64,000 nucleotides of DNA from Hymenobacter sp. YIM 151500-1 (GCF_025979885.1 NZ_CP110139.1:2294001-2358000), one strand, 5' to 3'; shown: positions 34,968 through 44,222, counted from the stretch's first letter. Notes: generated by a model not told the origin, from the letters alone. Numbers and translations are program-made.

Positions 34968-35839
34968 CGGGGCACTACGGCCCCGGTCGGCGCGTATTCA
35001 GTTAGGTTGCGGGTAAAGCGCGCGGTTTGCGTCGTCACTGGCTTGTTGGTAGCGTTGCGTATTTCAAGGGTCAGTACGTACTCGCCGGCTGCCAGGCTCC
35101 CGAAGGCCAGCTCCCCGGCCACCGTGGTAGGTCGGCCGCTGGCGGCCTGCACCACATGCTGTCCGGTTAGCGCGTCTTTGGCGGCACCAGCGGCCCGCAC
35201 CCGGTAGCGCACAGTCAGGCCCTGGCCAGCGGGAGCATCGTACAACTCGGCGTAAAAGTACAGCTTCTCCTGCCCCCGCGCATACAAGGCCCCGGCAGCT
35301 CGCGTCAAGCTCAGCCCGTTCCGCACGAAAGCCGTGGGCTCGGCGGCCGTACGGGCGGCCGGCCGGCTCAGCAGCACAATGTCACTTAGCTGCGGCTTGC
35401 CCGTGGGCTCAGCTACCACAAGTGCCCGCTCCACGAGGCCCAGGCTGCCGGTTTGGTACTGGTCGCGCACCTGGGCCCGCACGGTGTAGGTGCCGGGCGG
35501 CAGGATTAGTCGCTTCTGGAAGTTCAGCGGGTTTTTGTTGGCGGCGGTAGTGTCACGCAGCACCGGCGGTTTCAGCGTGACAGTTTCCTGGTACACGGCT
35601 GCCCCATCGGGCCGCACTACTTCCAGCGTGAGAGCAGCGGCAGCCTGAAACAGCTTCGGGCCGCGCTGCTTGTACAGGAGCTGCTGAGTGGAAACGGTAG
35701 TGAACAGCTCCACCACGGCGCCTTTCACGGTGCGGTCTTCCGGCCGGAACCGGGCCACATCCAGCCGCAGCTGGAGTGGGGCGGCAGCCCAGGCCAGCAC
35801 CGTTTGCAGACACAGAAATACAACTACTACGATGCGCAT
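34964..35839 (-). CDS. Secreted protein resembling the N-terminal part of GWxTD proteins
   Basis: 291 residues from the ATG at 35839, with a signal peptide (MRIVVVVFLCLQTVLAWAAA). The remainder is rich in beta strands: LDVARFRPEDRTVKGAVVELFTTVS, LPPGTYTVRAQVRDQYQTGS, LAAGEYVLTLEIRNATNKPV. This resembles the two beta-sandwich units that precede the GWxTD region in Bacteroidota gliding/secretion-linked proteins, but the GWxTD part itself is absent. Function unknown. Coupled by overlap to the lipid A acyltransferase-like gene, hinting at an envelope role. Confidence 0.7.
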   Translation of the reverse strand: MRIVVVVFLCLQTVLAWAAAPLQLRLDVARFRPEDRTVKGAVVELFTTVSTQQLLYKQRGPKLFQAAAALTLEVVRPDGAAVYQETVTLKPPVLRDTTAANKNPLNFQKRLILPPGTYTVRAQVRDQYQTGSLGLVERALVVAEPTGKPQLSDIVLLSRPAARTAAEPTAFVRNGLSLTRAAGALYARGQEKLYFYAELYDAPAGQGLTVRYRVRAAGAAKDALTGQHVVQAASGRPTTVAGELAFGSLAAGEYVLTLEIRNATNKPVTTQTARFTRNLTEYAPTGAVVPR

Positions 35840-36020
35840 ACTGTCAGCTTGTCTGGTTTGAAACGAACACACTCATGCCGGAAGCTTTCGGCAGGAAAAT
35901 AGCGTAACCCGCTGTCATATATACCATCCTAGCGCCACTCAGCCGGCCTCTTATGCTTAACCGGCTTCTGGGAGCTAGTAATTGGTATTGTTTACCTGTC
36001 TGTTTCTTGTGTGCTGCCGT

Positions 36021-36668
36021 ATGGCTGTTGTCTTGTTTGAAGCCCAGTATAATCCGCCCATAGCTTTTTTTGCCGCTTTGGTGGGAGCCGACACGCTGCT
36101 GCTGGAAGCCCAGGAACATTACCGTAAGCAAACCTACCGCAACCGCTGCCTGATTCTGACGGCCCAAGGCGTGCAGCCGCTTACGGTGCCTGTGGTGGAC
36201 GGCAACCGCAGCGAAAAAGTCAAAAGCAGTGAAATCGAAATCGACTACCGCCAAAACTGGACCCACCGCCATTGGCGCACCTTGCAAACCGCCTATGGCA
36301 GCAGTCCGTACTTCGAGTATTATGCCGACTACCTGCACGACCTGTACCGGCAAAAACCTGCGCTTTTATTTGACTTCAACGTCAGCCTGCTGCATTTTTA
36401 TCTAAAATGCCTGCGCTTCCGACTGCCAGTAGAGTTTACAGCCGAGTACGTCTCTCCTACTTCACACTCACTTATTCACTCACTCGCCCATTCACTCATC
36501 GAGGACCGGCGCGACTGGCTGACACCCAAGCCTGCTGCCGCAGCTGAACCTGACAGGACGTCGGCGCGGCCGTACGCGCAAAGCTTTGGTAAAGATTTTG
36601 TTCCCGGTCTCAGCATCTTAGACCTGCTGTTTATGCAGGGCCCGGCCGCCGGCAGTTTTCTTGCGTAG
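36021..36668 (+). CDS. WbqC family protein (first copy)
   Basis: 215 residues from the ATG at 36021. WbqC proteins accompany surface-polysaccharide genes; their reaction is not settled. Marks: LFEAQYNPPIAFFAALVGADTLLLEAQEHYRKQTYRNRC, WTHRHWRTLQTAYGSSPYF, and near the end FVPGLSILDLLFMQGP, as in the second copy at 42389. Residues about 147-160 (SHSLIHSLAHSLI) are encoded by iterated TTCACTCAC-like DNA, which looks like an in-frame insertion of repeat sequence. Confidence 0.88.
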   Translation: MAVVLFEAQYNPPIAFFAALVGADTLLLEAQEHYRKQTYRNRCLILTAQGVQPLTVPVVDGNRSEKVKSSEIEIDYRQNWTHRHWRTLQTAYGSSPYFEYYADYLHDLYRQKPALLFDFNVSLLHFYLKCLRFRLPVEFTAEYVSPTSHSLIHSLAHSLIEDRRDWLTPKPAAAAEPDRTSARPYAQSFGKDFVPGLSILDLLFMQGPAAGSFLA

Positions 36669-36803
36669 TGTAGCTGCCGCCCCCGAACCTTCGCCCGCAC
36701 CCATCTGTTTTCAGACCAGTAGCGGCCCAACCTGCTCCCATGTCGTATAGTCGCGTATACATCGGGGTTGCGGGGTTCCGTTTTTCTTCACTACCTTATC
36801 TGC

Positions 36804-39413
36804 ATGGAAGCTAAATTCTCAAATCGAGTCAAGGAGGTCATCTCCCTGAGCCGGGAAGAGGCCATCCGGCTCGGGCACGATTATATCGGCACCGAACACC
36901 TGTTGCTGGGCATGATTCGCGAAGGGGAAGGCACGGCCATCGGCCTGCTCAAGAAATTGGGTGTGTCGGTAGACGAGCTAAAGTATGCCTTGGAGCAAGC
37001 CACCCGGAATACGGCTACGCAGGGCACGAGCATTACCGGCTCGATTCCTCTTACGAAGCAAACCGAAAAGGTCCTCAAAATCACCTACCTCGAAGCCAAA
37101 ATCTTCAAGAGCGAGATTATTGGCACTGAGCATCTGTTGTTGTCCATCCTGCGGGATGAAGACAACATTTCGTCCCAAATCCTGAGCAAATTCAACGTGA
37201 ACTACGAATCCGTGCGCGATTCGCTGGATTACCACGGTAACACGGCGAACAACCCGACCTCCGGCCCCGAGGCCGACGACGACGACAACGACCGTCTGTT
37301 TGGCGGCTCCGGCGCTGGCCGGGGCGGTGCTGGCAGCGGCTCGGCCGCTAAAAAAGGCAACGAAAAGTCGCGCACGCCGGTGCTCGACAACTTTGGCCGC
37401 GACCTGACCAAGCTGGCGGAAGAAGATAAACTGGACCCCATTGTGGGCCGCGAAAAAGAAATTGAGCGCGTAGCCCAGATTCTGAGCCGCCGCAAAAAAA
37501 ACAACCCCATTCTCATCGGGGAGCCCGGCGTTGGTAAAACCGCCATTGCTGAAGGCTTGGCCCTGCGCATCATCCAGAAGAAAGTGTCGCGGGTGCTATT
37601 CGGCAAGCGCGTGGTAACGCTGGACCTGGCTTCGCTGGTGGCTGGTACCAAATACCGCGGCCAGTTTGAGGAGCGCATGAAGGCCGTAATGAACGAGCTG
37701 GAGAAGTCGCCCGACGTTATCCTGTTCATTGACGAGCTGCATACTATCGTGGGCGCTGGCGGCGCTTCGGGTTCCCTGGATGCCTCGAACATGTTTAAGC
37801 CGGCCCTGGCCCGCGGCGAAATTCAGTGCATCGGTGCTACTACGCTCGATGAGTATCGGCAGTACATCGAGAAAGATGGCGCCCTGGCCCGTCGTTTTCA
37901 GATGGTAATGGTGGACCCCACCTCGCCGGAGGAAACCATCGAAATCCTGCACAACATCAAAGACAAGTACCAGGACCACCACCACGTCCTGTACACCGAC
38001 AAAGCCATTGAGGCCTGTGTGAAGCTGTCGGACCGCTACATGTCAGACCGCTTCTTGCCGGACAAGGCCATTGACATTCTGGACGAGGCCGGAGCCCGTG
38101 TGCACATCAACAACATCGTGGTACCGGAGGATATTCTCAAGCTCGAAGAGCAGATTGAGAACATCAAGACCGAGAAAAACCGGGTGGTGAAGTCGCAGAA
38201 GTATGAGGAGGCCGCCAAGCTCCGCGACACGGAGAAGAAACTTATTGATCAGCTCGACCAGGCCAAGAAGGACTGGGAGGAGGAGACCAAGAAGAAGCGC
38301 TACACTGTGAAGGAGGAAAACGTGGCTGAGGTTATTGCCATGATGACCGGCATTCCCGTTTCGCGCGTGGCCCAGAACGAAAGCCAGAAGCTGCTCAATA
38401 TGGGTGAGGAGCTGCAAGGCAAGGTCATTGGCCAGGACAAGGCCATTACCCAACTGGTAAAAGCCATTCAGCGTACCCGCGTAGGCCTAAAAGACCCCAA
38501 GAAGCCCATCGGCTCCTTCGTGTTCCTCGGCCCGACGGGCGTGGGTAAGACGGAACTGGCCAAAGTACTGGCTACCTACCTCTTCGACAAGGAAGACGCG
38601 CTGGTGCGCATCGACATGTCGGAGTACATGGAGAAGTTCAGCGTGTCGCGCCTGGTGGGTGCGCCTCCCGGTTATGTAGGGTATGAAGAAGGCGGGCAGC
38701 TGACGGAAAAAATCCGCCGCAAGCCTTACTCGGTAATCCTGCTCGACGAAATTGAGAAGGCTCACCCTGACGTATACAACCTGCTGCTACAAGTGCTCGA
38801 CGACGGTATCCTGACCGACGGCTTGGGCCGCAAGGTGGACTTCCGCAATACCATCATCATCATGACCTCCAACATTGGGGCGCGTGACTTGCAGGACTTC
38901 GGCGCGGGCATCGGCTTCGGTACCAAGGCCCGGCAAGAAAACATGGACGAGATTACGAAGGGCACCATTACCAATGCCCTGCGCAAAACCTTCTCGCCCG
39001 AGTTCCTCAACCGCTTGGACGACGTGATTGTCTTTAACTCGCTGGAGAAGAAAGACATCCACCGCATTATCGACATCTCGCTGCACAAGCTGCTCTCGCG
39101 CATCCAAACGCTGGGCTACCGCGTAGAGCTGACCGATGCTGCCAAGGACTTCGTGGCCGAGAAAGGCTATGACCCCAAGTTTGGCGCCCGTCCGCTGAAC
39201 CGGGCCATCCAGAAATACATCGAGGACCCGATAGCGGAGGAAATTCTGAAAGCTGAAATTGCTCAGGGCGACGTCATCACCGCCGACTACAAAGAAGGCA
39301 GCGAGGAGCTAACCTTCGCCGTCAGCAAGAGTGGCGAAGCCCCAGACCTTCCCAGCGACGAGCGACCCGCCGAAGCCCCTGAGTCGGGTGACGACGCTGA
39401 TGCAAAGAAGTAA
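36804..39413 (+). CDS. clpC: ClpC-type AAA+ chaperone, ATP-binding subunit of Clp protease
   Basis: 869 residues from the ATG at 36804. It unfolds proteins and feeds them to ClpP. Clp N-domain repeats at about 1-150 (MEAKFSNRVKEVISLSREEA), an acidic/Gly linker (165-200), AAA1 with Walker A GEPGVGKT (239-246), a UVR/M-domain-like segment YEEAAKLRDTEKK (467 on), AAA2 with Walker A GPTGVGKT (576-583) and the D2 C-domain (FGARPLNRAIQKYIEDPIAE). The acidic tail (about 835-869) is lineage-specific. Strong terminator downstream. Confidence 0.97.
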   Translation: MEAKFSNRVKEVISLSREEAIRLGHDYIGTEHLLLGMIREGEGTAIGLLKKLGVSVDELKYALEQATRNTATQGTSITGSIPLTKQTEKVLKITYLEAKIFKSEIIGTEHLLLSILRDEDNISSQILSKFNVNYESVRDSLDYHGNTANNPTSGPEADDDDNDRLFGGSGAGRGGAGSGSAAKKGNEKSRTPVLDNFGRDLTKLAEEDKLDPIVGREKEIERVAQILSRRKKNNPILIGEPGVGKTAIAEGLALRIIQKKVSRVLFGKRVVTLDLASLVAGTKYRGQFEERMKAVMNELEKSPDVILFIDELHTIVGAGGASGSLDASNMFKPALARGEIQCIGATTLDEYRQYIEKDGALARRFQMVMVDPTSPEETIEILHNIKDKYQDHHHVLYTDKAIEACVKLSDRYMSDRFLPDKAIDILDEAGARVHINNIVVPEDILKLEEQIENIKTEKNRVVKSQKYEEAAKLRDTEKKLIDQLDQAKKDWEEETKKKRYTVKEENVAEVIAMMTGIPVSRVAQNESQKLLNMGEELQGKVIGQDKAITQLVKAIQRTRVGLKDPKKPIGSFVFLGPTGVGKTELAKVLATYLFDKEDALVRIDMSEYMEKFSVSRLVGAPPGYVGYEEGGQLTEKIRRKPYSVILLDEIEKAHPDVYNLLLQVLDDGILTDGLGRKVDFRNTIIIMTSNIGARDLQDFGAGIGFGTKARQENMDEITKGTITNALRKTFSPEFLNRLDDVIVFNSLEKKDIHRIIDISLHKLLSRIQTLGYRVELTDAAKDFVAEKGYDPKFGARPLNRAIQKYIEDPIAEEILKAEIAQGDVITADYKEGSEELTFAVSKSGEAPDLPSDERPAEAPESGDDADAKK

Positions 39414-39432
39414 AGTGAGTAGTACATAATCT

Positions 39433-39475
39433 AAACCGGCCGGTTCCTGCGAAGGAGCCGGCCGGTTTTGTATTT
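39433..39475 (+). terminator. Terminator of clpC
   Basis: 16-bp stem AAACCGGCCGGTTCCT with its partner, loop GCGA, followed by TTTTG and TATTTTT. Confidence 0.92.
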
Positions 39476-39495
39476 TTGAGAAAACCTCAGTTTCC

Positions 39496-40116
39496 ATGGA
39501 ATCACCCCGCAAGCGCCGTTACACCGAGGAGGAATACTTAGCTATGGAATATGTCTCTGAGTTCAAGCATGAATTCGTAGACGGCCAAATTTATCCCTGG
39601 GGCCATCCCAATATGCTGGGCATGTACGATGTGCAGGCTATGTCAGGTGCCTCGCTACCGCATAATACCATTGCTGGCAATGCTTTTGGTTTGCTTCGCA
39701 ATGCGCTACGAGGCAAAGGCTGCCGTCCGCACAATAGCGACATGCGCGTGCATATTCCATTAACCGGAACGTACCTCTATCCAGATGTGCTAGTAGTATG
39801 TGGCCAGCCCGAAATTCTCAAAAATGGCAAGATAGACCTGCTGCTGAATCCCGTGGTCATCATTGAAGTGCTATCTGACTCCACGGCTGACTACGACCGA
39901 AGCGGCAAGTTTATGCGCTACCGCAGTATTGAATCGGTACGGGACTACTTGTTGCTTGACTCGCGCAGTGTGCGGGCGGAGCTGTATTCGCGCATGGAAA
40001 ACGGACAGTGGACGTTAACGGAAATCCTGGACCCGGCCGGGGCGGTTATTTTAGCGAGTGTAAAATCTACGCTGGCAATGGCTGAGTTGTATGAGGATGT
40101 AACGTTTGAACTATAG
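39496..40116 (+). CDS. Uma2 family endonuclease-like protein (DUF820)
   Basis: 206 residues. Opening YTEEEYLAMEYVSEFKHEFVDGQIYPW, then SDMRVHIPLTGTYLYPDVLVVCG, NPVVIIEVLSDSTADYDRSGKF and RDYLLLDSRSVRAELYSR are characteristic of the Uma2/DUF820 group, a PD-(D/E)xK nuclease-like fold: D of YPDV, E of IIEV. The cellular role is unknown; the genes are numerous and mobile in Bacteroidota and cyanobacteria. Less GC-rich than clpC. The next gene follows immediately. Confidence 0.9.
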   Translation: MESPRKRRYTEEEYLAMEYVSEFKHEFVDGQIYPWGHPNMLGMYDVQAMSGASLPHNTIAGNAFGLLRNALRGKGCRPHNSDMRVHIPLTGTYLYPDVLVVCGQPEILKNGKIDLLLNPVVIIEVLSDSTADYDRSGKFMRYRSIESVRDYLLLDSRSVRAELYSRMENGQWTLTEILDPAGAVILASVKSTLAMAELYEDVTFEL

Positions 40117-40130
40117 TGCCAGCTAATGGT

Positions 40131-40478
40131 ATGAAAATACAGGTCATGGCCGCTCTAATTGCGGCAGTATCATTACCGTGTACAGCGCAGACTCAAGTAG
40201 ACTCACTGCTTAAAAATGTGCGGCTAGAAATTACTGATAGGACGCGGAAGGTTTACAGTTTGTATGTGTTAAACGACTTAGGACAAGAAAGCCTATCAGC
40301 TTCTTTCGCTATTCAAGACACTGATAGCACCATCTATTATTTTGACAACCAAGCCTTTACAATTACCGCATCCAAACATAACAAGCAGCTTTGGAAGGCT
40401 GATTACAGATACGCGTTCTTACTTACCAAGGCGGGCAGGTTCACGACATATGGCTTGACGATAAGTTCATCCACCTAG
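40131..40478 (+). CDS. Small secreted protein of unknown function
   Basis: 115 residues from the ATG at 40131, with a signal peptide (MKIQVMAALIAAVSLPCTAQ). A GTG at 40116 in the same frame would overlap the Uma2 stop and is less likely. The rest (about 90 residues) is polar, aromatic-rich and probably beta-structured (DRTRKVYSLYVLNDLGQE, DSTIYYFDNQAFTITAS). AT-richer than most neighbours. Not recognised. Confidence 0.6.
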   Translation: MKIQVMAALIAAVSLPCTAQTQVDSLLKNVRLEITDRTRKVYSLYVLNDLGQESLSASFAIQDTDSTIYYFDNQAFTITASKHNKQLWKADYRYAFLLTKAGRFTTYGLTISSST

Positions 40479-40575
40479 CTTGCGGGACTTGTGAGGGTGT
40501 CTTCAATAAGAAGACGGGCGCAGAAATACCTGCGGGGGGCTGCGATTAAACTGCCCACACCGCTCGTACCATCTA

Positions 40576-40605
40576 CCGCACCCGAAATTCTAGTGCGGCT
40601 TTTCT
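40576..40605 (+). terminator. Terminator copy 1, left flank of the sugar cluster
   Basis: Stem CCGCAC / GTGCGG with loop CCGAAATTCTA and CTTTTCT. The 30-nt segment matches 44435-44464 except for one base, and similarity continues about 40 bp further. It is correctly oriented to terminate the 39496-40478 genes. Confidence 0.75.
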
Positions 40606-40676
40606 GTACCTACACGTTACCATTGACCTACGGGTCAGTGTAGCTGTTCAGGCGCAACTATGTCAGTGATGCTCAC

Positions 40677-41684
40677 TTATGAACGACTTGTGTGCCGCTG
40701 AGAAAGCAGCTTGGCCAGCATTCGTAATCCAGCTGCTCCGTAGCGGTGCGCCCGGCTGAAAGTCGGTAAGGGGGCGGGCAGTTGGGGCCAGTCTACCAGG
40801 CGGAAGTAGTGCAGAGCAGCCTTTATATTTTTTTGCTTCACGGTTTCCATCAGCAAGTCATAAAGCACCACTTGGCGCTCAGCCTCAACTTGCTGATAAT
40901 AATGGGCAGGTAGATGGTGGCGAATAATGTCGAAGAAGGCTAATGAATCCTGGCGTTTCTGGTACCAGCTGGCACCTGAGAAGGCTCCTTTGGCGTGCAC
41001 TCGGTACACGCCCATTACCTCGGGCCAGTAGCGCGCCTTACCGCCTCCGGCCAGCACCCAGTAGTAGATAGCCAAGTCGGGATAAGGCAGCTCATAATAA
41101 TATGCGGGCAGCTCCTGCACCGGCCGGCGGAATATGGCTGATACAGTATAGATTGGATTGCCCAAGTAGATAATTTCGTGTAGGTTCAGGATATGCCGTG
41201 CGGTACCTAACTGGGGGGCAGCAGGCTGCGTGTGCTGCCGGGTAGTTTCGTGATACAGCTGCACGCCGTGGAAGCTGACGTGGCAAGTGGCATCCGCTTC
41301 CATTAGCTCCACCTGTTTTTGCAGCTTCAGTGGATCGGTCCAGTAGTCGTCGCCGTCGAGCATGGCTACGTACTTGCCGGTGCACATGCGGTAGGTAGGC
41401 TCCAGCACCGGCACCATGCCCAGATTTTTAGGCGACAGGAACAGCTTGATCCGGTCAGGATATTGTTTCTGGTAGGCTTGCACGATTTCACGCGTCCGGT
41501 CTGAAGAGCAGTCCTCGCCGATTATCAGCTCCACTCTGAACGTGGTTTCCTGCATCAGCACGCCCTCAATGGCCTGCGCAATGTAGGGCTCGTGGTTGTA
41601 GGTAATAAGCCAGACGCTCACCAGCGGCTGCTCGGCGGGGCAGACTGAAGGGGCAGCGGAGGCAGCAGCAACTAAAGTGTTCAT
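40677..41684 (-). CDS. Glycosyltransferase family 2
   Basis: 335 residues. GT-A fold sugar transferase: LVSVWLITYNHEPYIAQAIEG, ELIIGEDCSSDRTREIVQAY, and the DXD-like metal site YVAMLDGDDYWTDPLKLQKQ at about residues 105-125. The C-terminal 130 residues are helical and probably confer acceptor choice. No membrane helix. Last gene of the minus-strand cluster with a methyltransferase, WbqC and DegT aminotransferase, so it should add a modified sugar to a surface glycan. Confidence 0.93.
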   Translation of the reverse strand: MNTLVAAASAAPSVCPAEQPLVSVWLITYNHEPYIAQAIEGVLMQETTFRVELIIGEDCSSDRTREIVQAYQKQYPDRIKLFLSPKNLGMVPVLEPTYRMCTGKYVAMLDGDDYWTDPLKLQKQVELMEADATCHVSFHGVQLYHETTRQHTQPAAPQLGTARHILNLHEIIYLGNPIYTVSAIFRRPVQELPAYYYELPYPDLAIYYWVLAGGGKARYWPEVMGVYRVHAKGAFSGASWYQKRQDSLAFFDIIRHHLPAHYYQQVEAERQVVLYDLLMETVKQKNIKAALHYFRLVDWPQLPAPLPTFSRAHRYGAAGLRMLAKLLSQRHTSRS

Positions 41685-41693
41685 CCGTGCCGC

Positions 41694-42353
41694 TCAGCGC
41701 TGGGGTTCCCGGTACACGTAGGTCGTATACTCATATAGGCCGTAGTCGTGGCGAAATACCACGTGTCTGCTCAGCTGGCGCTTCAGAAAGGCGGCCAGCG
41801 TGTCTAGCGGCAGGTGGAACAAATCGTCCCGCTCCCAGTCTACGTGCTTGGTCATGACGTTGAAGGCTAGGCCTACTCGGGCTTTGGCAAACACGGTTTG
41901 CAGCAGTTGCTGCGCATAGGTCCACATGTCGTCGAAGCCAACCGTACACTTTTGGGTTAGCACCCCATTCATCAGGATGTAGTCGAAAGCGGGCAAGGCT
42001 TCCGGCTCACGCAGCACATCCAGAGCTAGAAGCGGCACCTCCGGGTATTTGGCGCGGGCCAGTTGCAGGTACTTCTCCGAAACATCGAGTCCTGTATAGT
42101 GTATGCGGTGTTGCAGGCCGTGGTCGAGTAGATACTGGTAGAGGTGGGCCGGGCCGCAGCCGAAGTCGAGGACGCGCACCGGCTCGGGCCCGCCAAGGCG
42201 TAGCAGGTCCAGCATCACCCCGTAACGGGTCTGAGCATCGGCTTCGTTGGGCCAGCCCACGCCCAGGTGGTTGTCGCCGTGCGCTTGCAGGTAGTCTTCG
42301 CAATGAGCAACAATGGTATGGTGAGGCGGCGGAGAGAAGTCAGTGGGCTGCAT
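41694..42353 (-). CDS. SAM-dependent class I methyltransferase
   Basis: 219 residues. Motif I VRVLDFGCGPAHLYQYLLDHG at about 60-80 and motif II-like GLDVSEKYLQLAR at 88-100 show a Rossmann-type methyltransferase. The end (LSRHVVFRHDYGLYEYTTYVYRE) is typical of sugar-linked examples. The substrate is probably the sugar or polyprenyl-linked glycan of the same cluster, by context. 9 bp from the glycosyltransferase gene. Confidence 0.88.
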   Translation of the reverse strand: MQPTDFSPPPHHTIVAHCEDYLQAHGDNHLGVGWPNEADAQTRYGVMLDLLRLGGPEPVRVLDFGCGPAHLYQYLLDHGLQHRIHYTGLDVSEKYLQLARAKYPEVPLLALDVLREPEALPAFDYILMNGVLTQKCTVGFDDMWTYAQQLLQTVFAKARVGLAFNVMTKHVDWERDDLFHLPLDTLAAFLKRQLSRHVVFRHDYGLYEYTTYVYREPQR

Positions 42354-42388
42354 AGGTGGAAAAGGTAGATGGGGTAGTGTTCTGGCGG

Positions 42389-43090
42389 CTATAGCACTTG
42401 AGCTTGCATTAGGGTTTGCCGGATCCAGGCCGGGGAGTTGTGCATCAGCACATCAATGATGGACAAGCCCGGAACAAAAACCGGAGCGGCCTGCGGATAC
42501 GGCGGCAACCACGGCCGCAGCAGCCGCAGCTGCACTTCGTGCCGGGCAAGGTGAGCCGCCGAGTACAGATGGCCCCCGCCTTCCATGTTCAGGTACTCGT
42601 CGGCACGCAGGTGCGTGCAAATGGCCGCTATCCGGTCGGCTCCCACCAGGCCAGGGGCTTTGGGCAAGGCTGAGCTACGGGAAAGCTGAGGCTTCCAACC
42701 CAGATACTGCGCCACGGCCAGCAGACTTTCCTGGACGATATCCGTAACATTCAGCGAGGATGGCCTGAGCAGAATCTGCTCCAGCAGCGGAAAGCACGCC
42801 GCGAAGTACGGTGCTTTCCTGTAGGCTTGCTCAATAGTCCGGATCAGCTTGCGCCGGGCGTGGTCACCGGGCTGTAGCTGCACTTGGTGAATTAGCTTAT
42901 TCTGGGAAGCCTGCTCTAAAGGCACCGTAAACAGATGCTCCCGTCCTGCTACCAAAATACGGTTGCGGTTGATCCAGCCCCGGGTGATGAACTGCACATC
43001 ATCCAGCAGCACAAACTTGTCGGCGGCGTGCAAGAGCTGAAAATAGCCCAGGTACGGAAACAAATAGGGTTGCATCACGGCCACGCGCAT
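42389..43090 (-). CDS. WbqC family protein (second copy)
   Basis: 233 residues. Full-length WbqC: RVAVMQPYLFPYLGYFQLLHAADKFVLLDDVQFITRGWINRNRI at the start, then AYRKAPYFAACFPLLEQIL and VFVPGLSIIDVLMHNSP at the end. It is more canonical than the copy at 36021. It lies 6 bp from the DegT aminotransferase gene; this pair is common in O-antigen and glycan-modification loci, where WbqC is thought to act on the amino sugar. Confidence 0.93.
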   Translation of the reverse strand: MRVAVMQPYLFPYLGYFQLLHAADKFVLLDDVQFITRGWINRNRILVAGREHLFTVPLEQASQNKLIHQVQLQPGDHARRKLIRTIEQAYRKAPYFAACFPLLEQILLRPSSLNVTDIVQESLLAVAQYLGWKPQLSRSSALPKAPGLVGADRIAAICTHLRADEYLNMEGGGHLYSAAHLARHEVQLRLLRPWLPPYPQAAPVFVPGLSIIDVLMHNSPAWIRQTLMQAQVL

Positions 43091-43096
43091 AGCTCC

Positions 43097-44173
43097 CTAC
43101 GCCATGGTAAGCTGAATAATCTGGGCAATGCGGGCTACATCTGCTTCGGCCAGCTCATAGTACAGCGGCAGACACAGCACCCGACTGGCTACATCCGTTG
43201 CCACAGGACAATCAGCCGAGGGCGCGTAAGGCAACGTGGTCAGAACTGGGTAGAAGTAACGCCGGGGGTAGATACCGGCTTGTTGCAGGGCGTCACATAC
43301 CCGCAGCAGTTCAGCTTCGGAGCGAAACAGCACTGGATAATATGAGTACGTGGGCGTGGTTGCGGGTGGCAGCTGGGGGCACTGGAGCTTGGCCGGAGCT
43401 AGCAGTTGGTCGTAGAGCTGCACTAAGGCACGGCGGCGGCGCATCAGCTCCGGCACATGGGGCAATACGCATAATCCCAGAGCGGCATGAATCTCGGAGT
43501 TTTTTGCGTTGATGCCCAGGCCGGCAAACGTATGGGCTCCTTCGTGGCCGAAGTTGCGCATGTACGCCAGCTTACGAGCCAACTCGTCGTTATCGGTTAC
43601 AATGGCCCCCCCTTCCCCCGTGTGAAAAAGCTTGGTGGCGTGAAAGCTCAGCGTTGATACGTCGCCGTGCCGGAGCAGGGAAGTGCCGTGGTATTGCACG
43701 CCAAAGGCGTGGGCGGCATCGTAAATAACCCGCAGGCCGTGTCGCTGCGCCACCTGTTCGATTTGCTCCACAGCGCAGGGTGTGCCAAAAACGTGGGTAG
43801 CCACAATGGCCTGAGTGGCTGGTGTGATGGCGGCCTCCAGCAGGTCGGGGTTCAGGCACAGGCTGCGCGGGTCCACGTCCACGAACACGGGGCGGCACTG
43901 CTCCCACACAATGCTGCTGGTGGTGGCCACGTACGAAAACGGGGTCGTAAGTACGTCGCCACGAATATCCAAGGCTTTGATGGCCAGCTGTAAAGCCAGC
44001 GTACCGTTGCTGACAAAAAGCAAGTGCTTGACACCCAGATACTGCCGAAGCGCCTCTTCCAGTTCCGTTACTAAAGGCCCCTCGTTGGTTATCCAGCCGC
44101 ACTCCCAGACACCACGCAGGCGCGCATGGTATTCTTCAAGAGGCGGTAAAAAAGCCTTTGTTACGGTAATCAT
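43097..44173 (-). CDS. DegT/DnrJ/EryC1/StrS family sugar aminotransferase
   Basis: 358 residues. PLP enzyme that aminates a nucleotide-linked keto-deoxy sugar. Marks: FVSNGTLALQLAIKAL, VFVDVDPRSLCLNPD, VIYDAAHAFG with the PLP-ring aspartate, and STLSFHATKLFHTGEGG with the Schiff-base K181. First gene of the four-gene cluster; promoter-like box at 44212-44222. The nucleotide-sugar precursor enzymes are not in the window. Confidence 0.95.
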   Translation of the reverse strand: MITVTKAFLPPLEEYHARLRGVWECGWITNEGPLVTELEEALRQYLGVKHLLFVSNGTLALQLAIKALDIRGDVLTTPFSYVATTSSIVWEQCRPVFVDVDPRSLCLNPDLLEAAITPATQAIVATHVFGTPCAVEQIEQVAQRHGLRVIYDAAHAFGVQYHGTSLLRHGDVSTLSFHATKLFHTGEGGAIVTDNDELARKLAYMRNFGHEGAHTFAGLGINAKNSEIHAALGLCVLPHVPELMRRRRALVQLYDQLLAPAKLQCPQLPPATTPTYSYYPVLFRSEAELLRVCDALQQAGIYPRRYFYPVLTTLPYAPSADCPVATDVASRVLCLPLYYELAEADVARIAQIIQLTMA

Positions 44174-44211
44174 GTACTAAACGAAGCAACCCGGCGTTAT
44201 CCTAAGTTTCG

Positions 44212-44222
44212 GCAAGATACGC
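44212..44222 (-). promoter_or_regulatory. GCGTATCTTGC box for the sugar cluster
   Basis: Minus-strand box about 39 bp before the DegT start; same motif as at 3382, 6002 and 33274. Confidence 0.45.
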
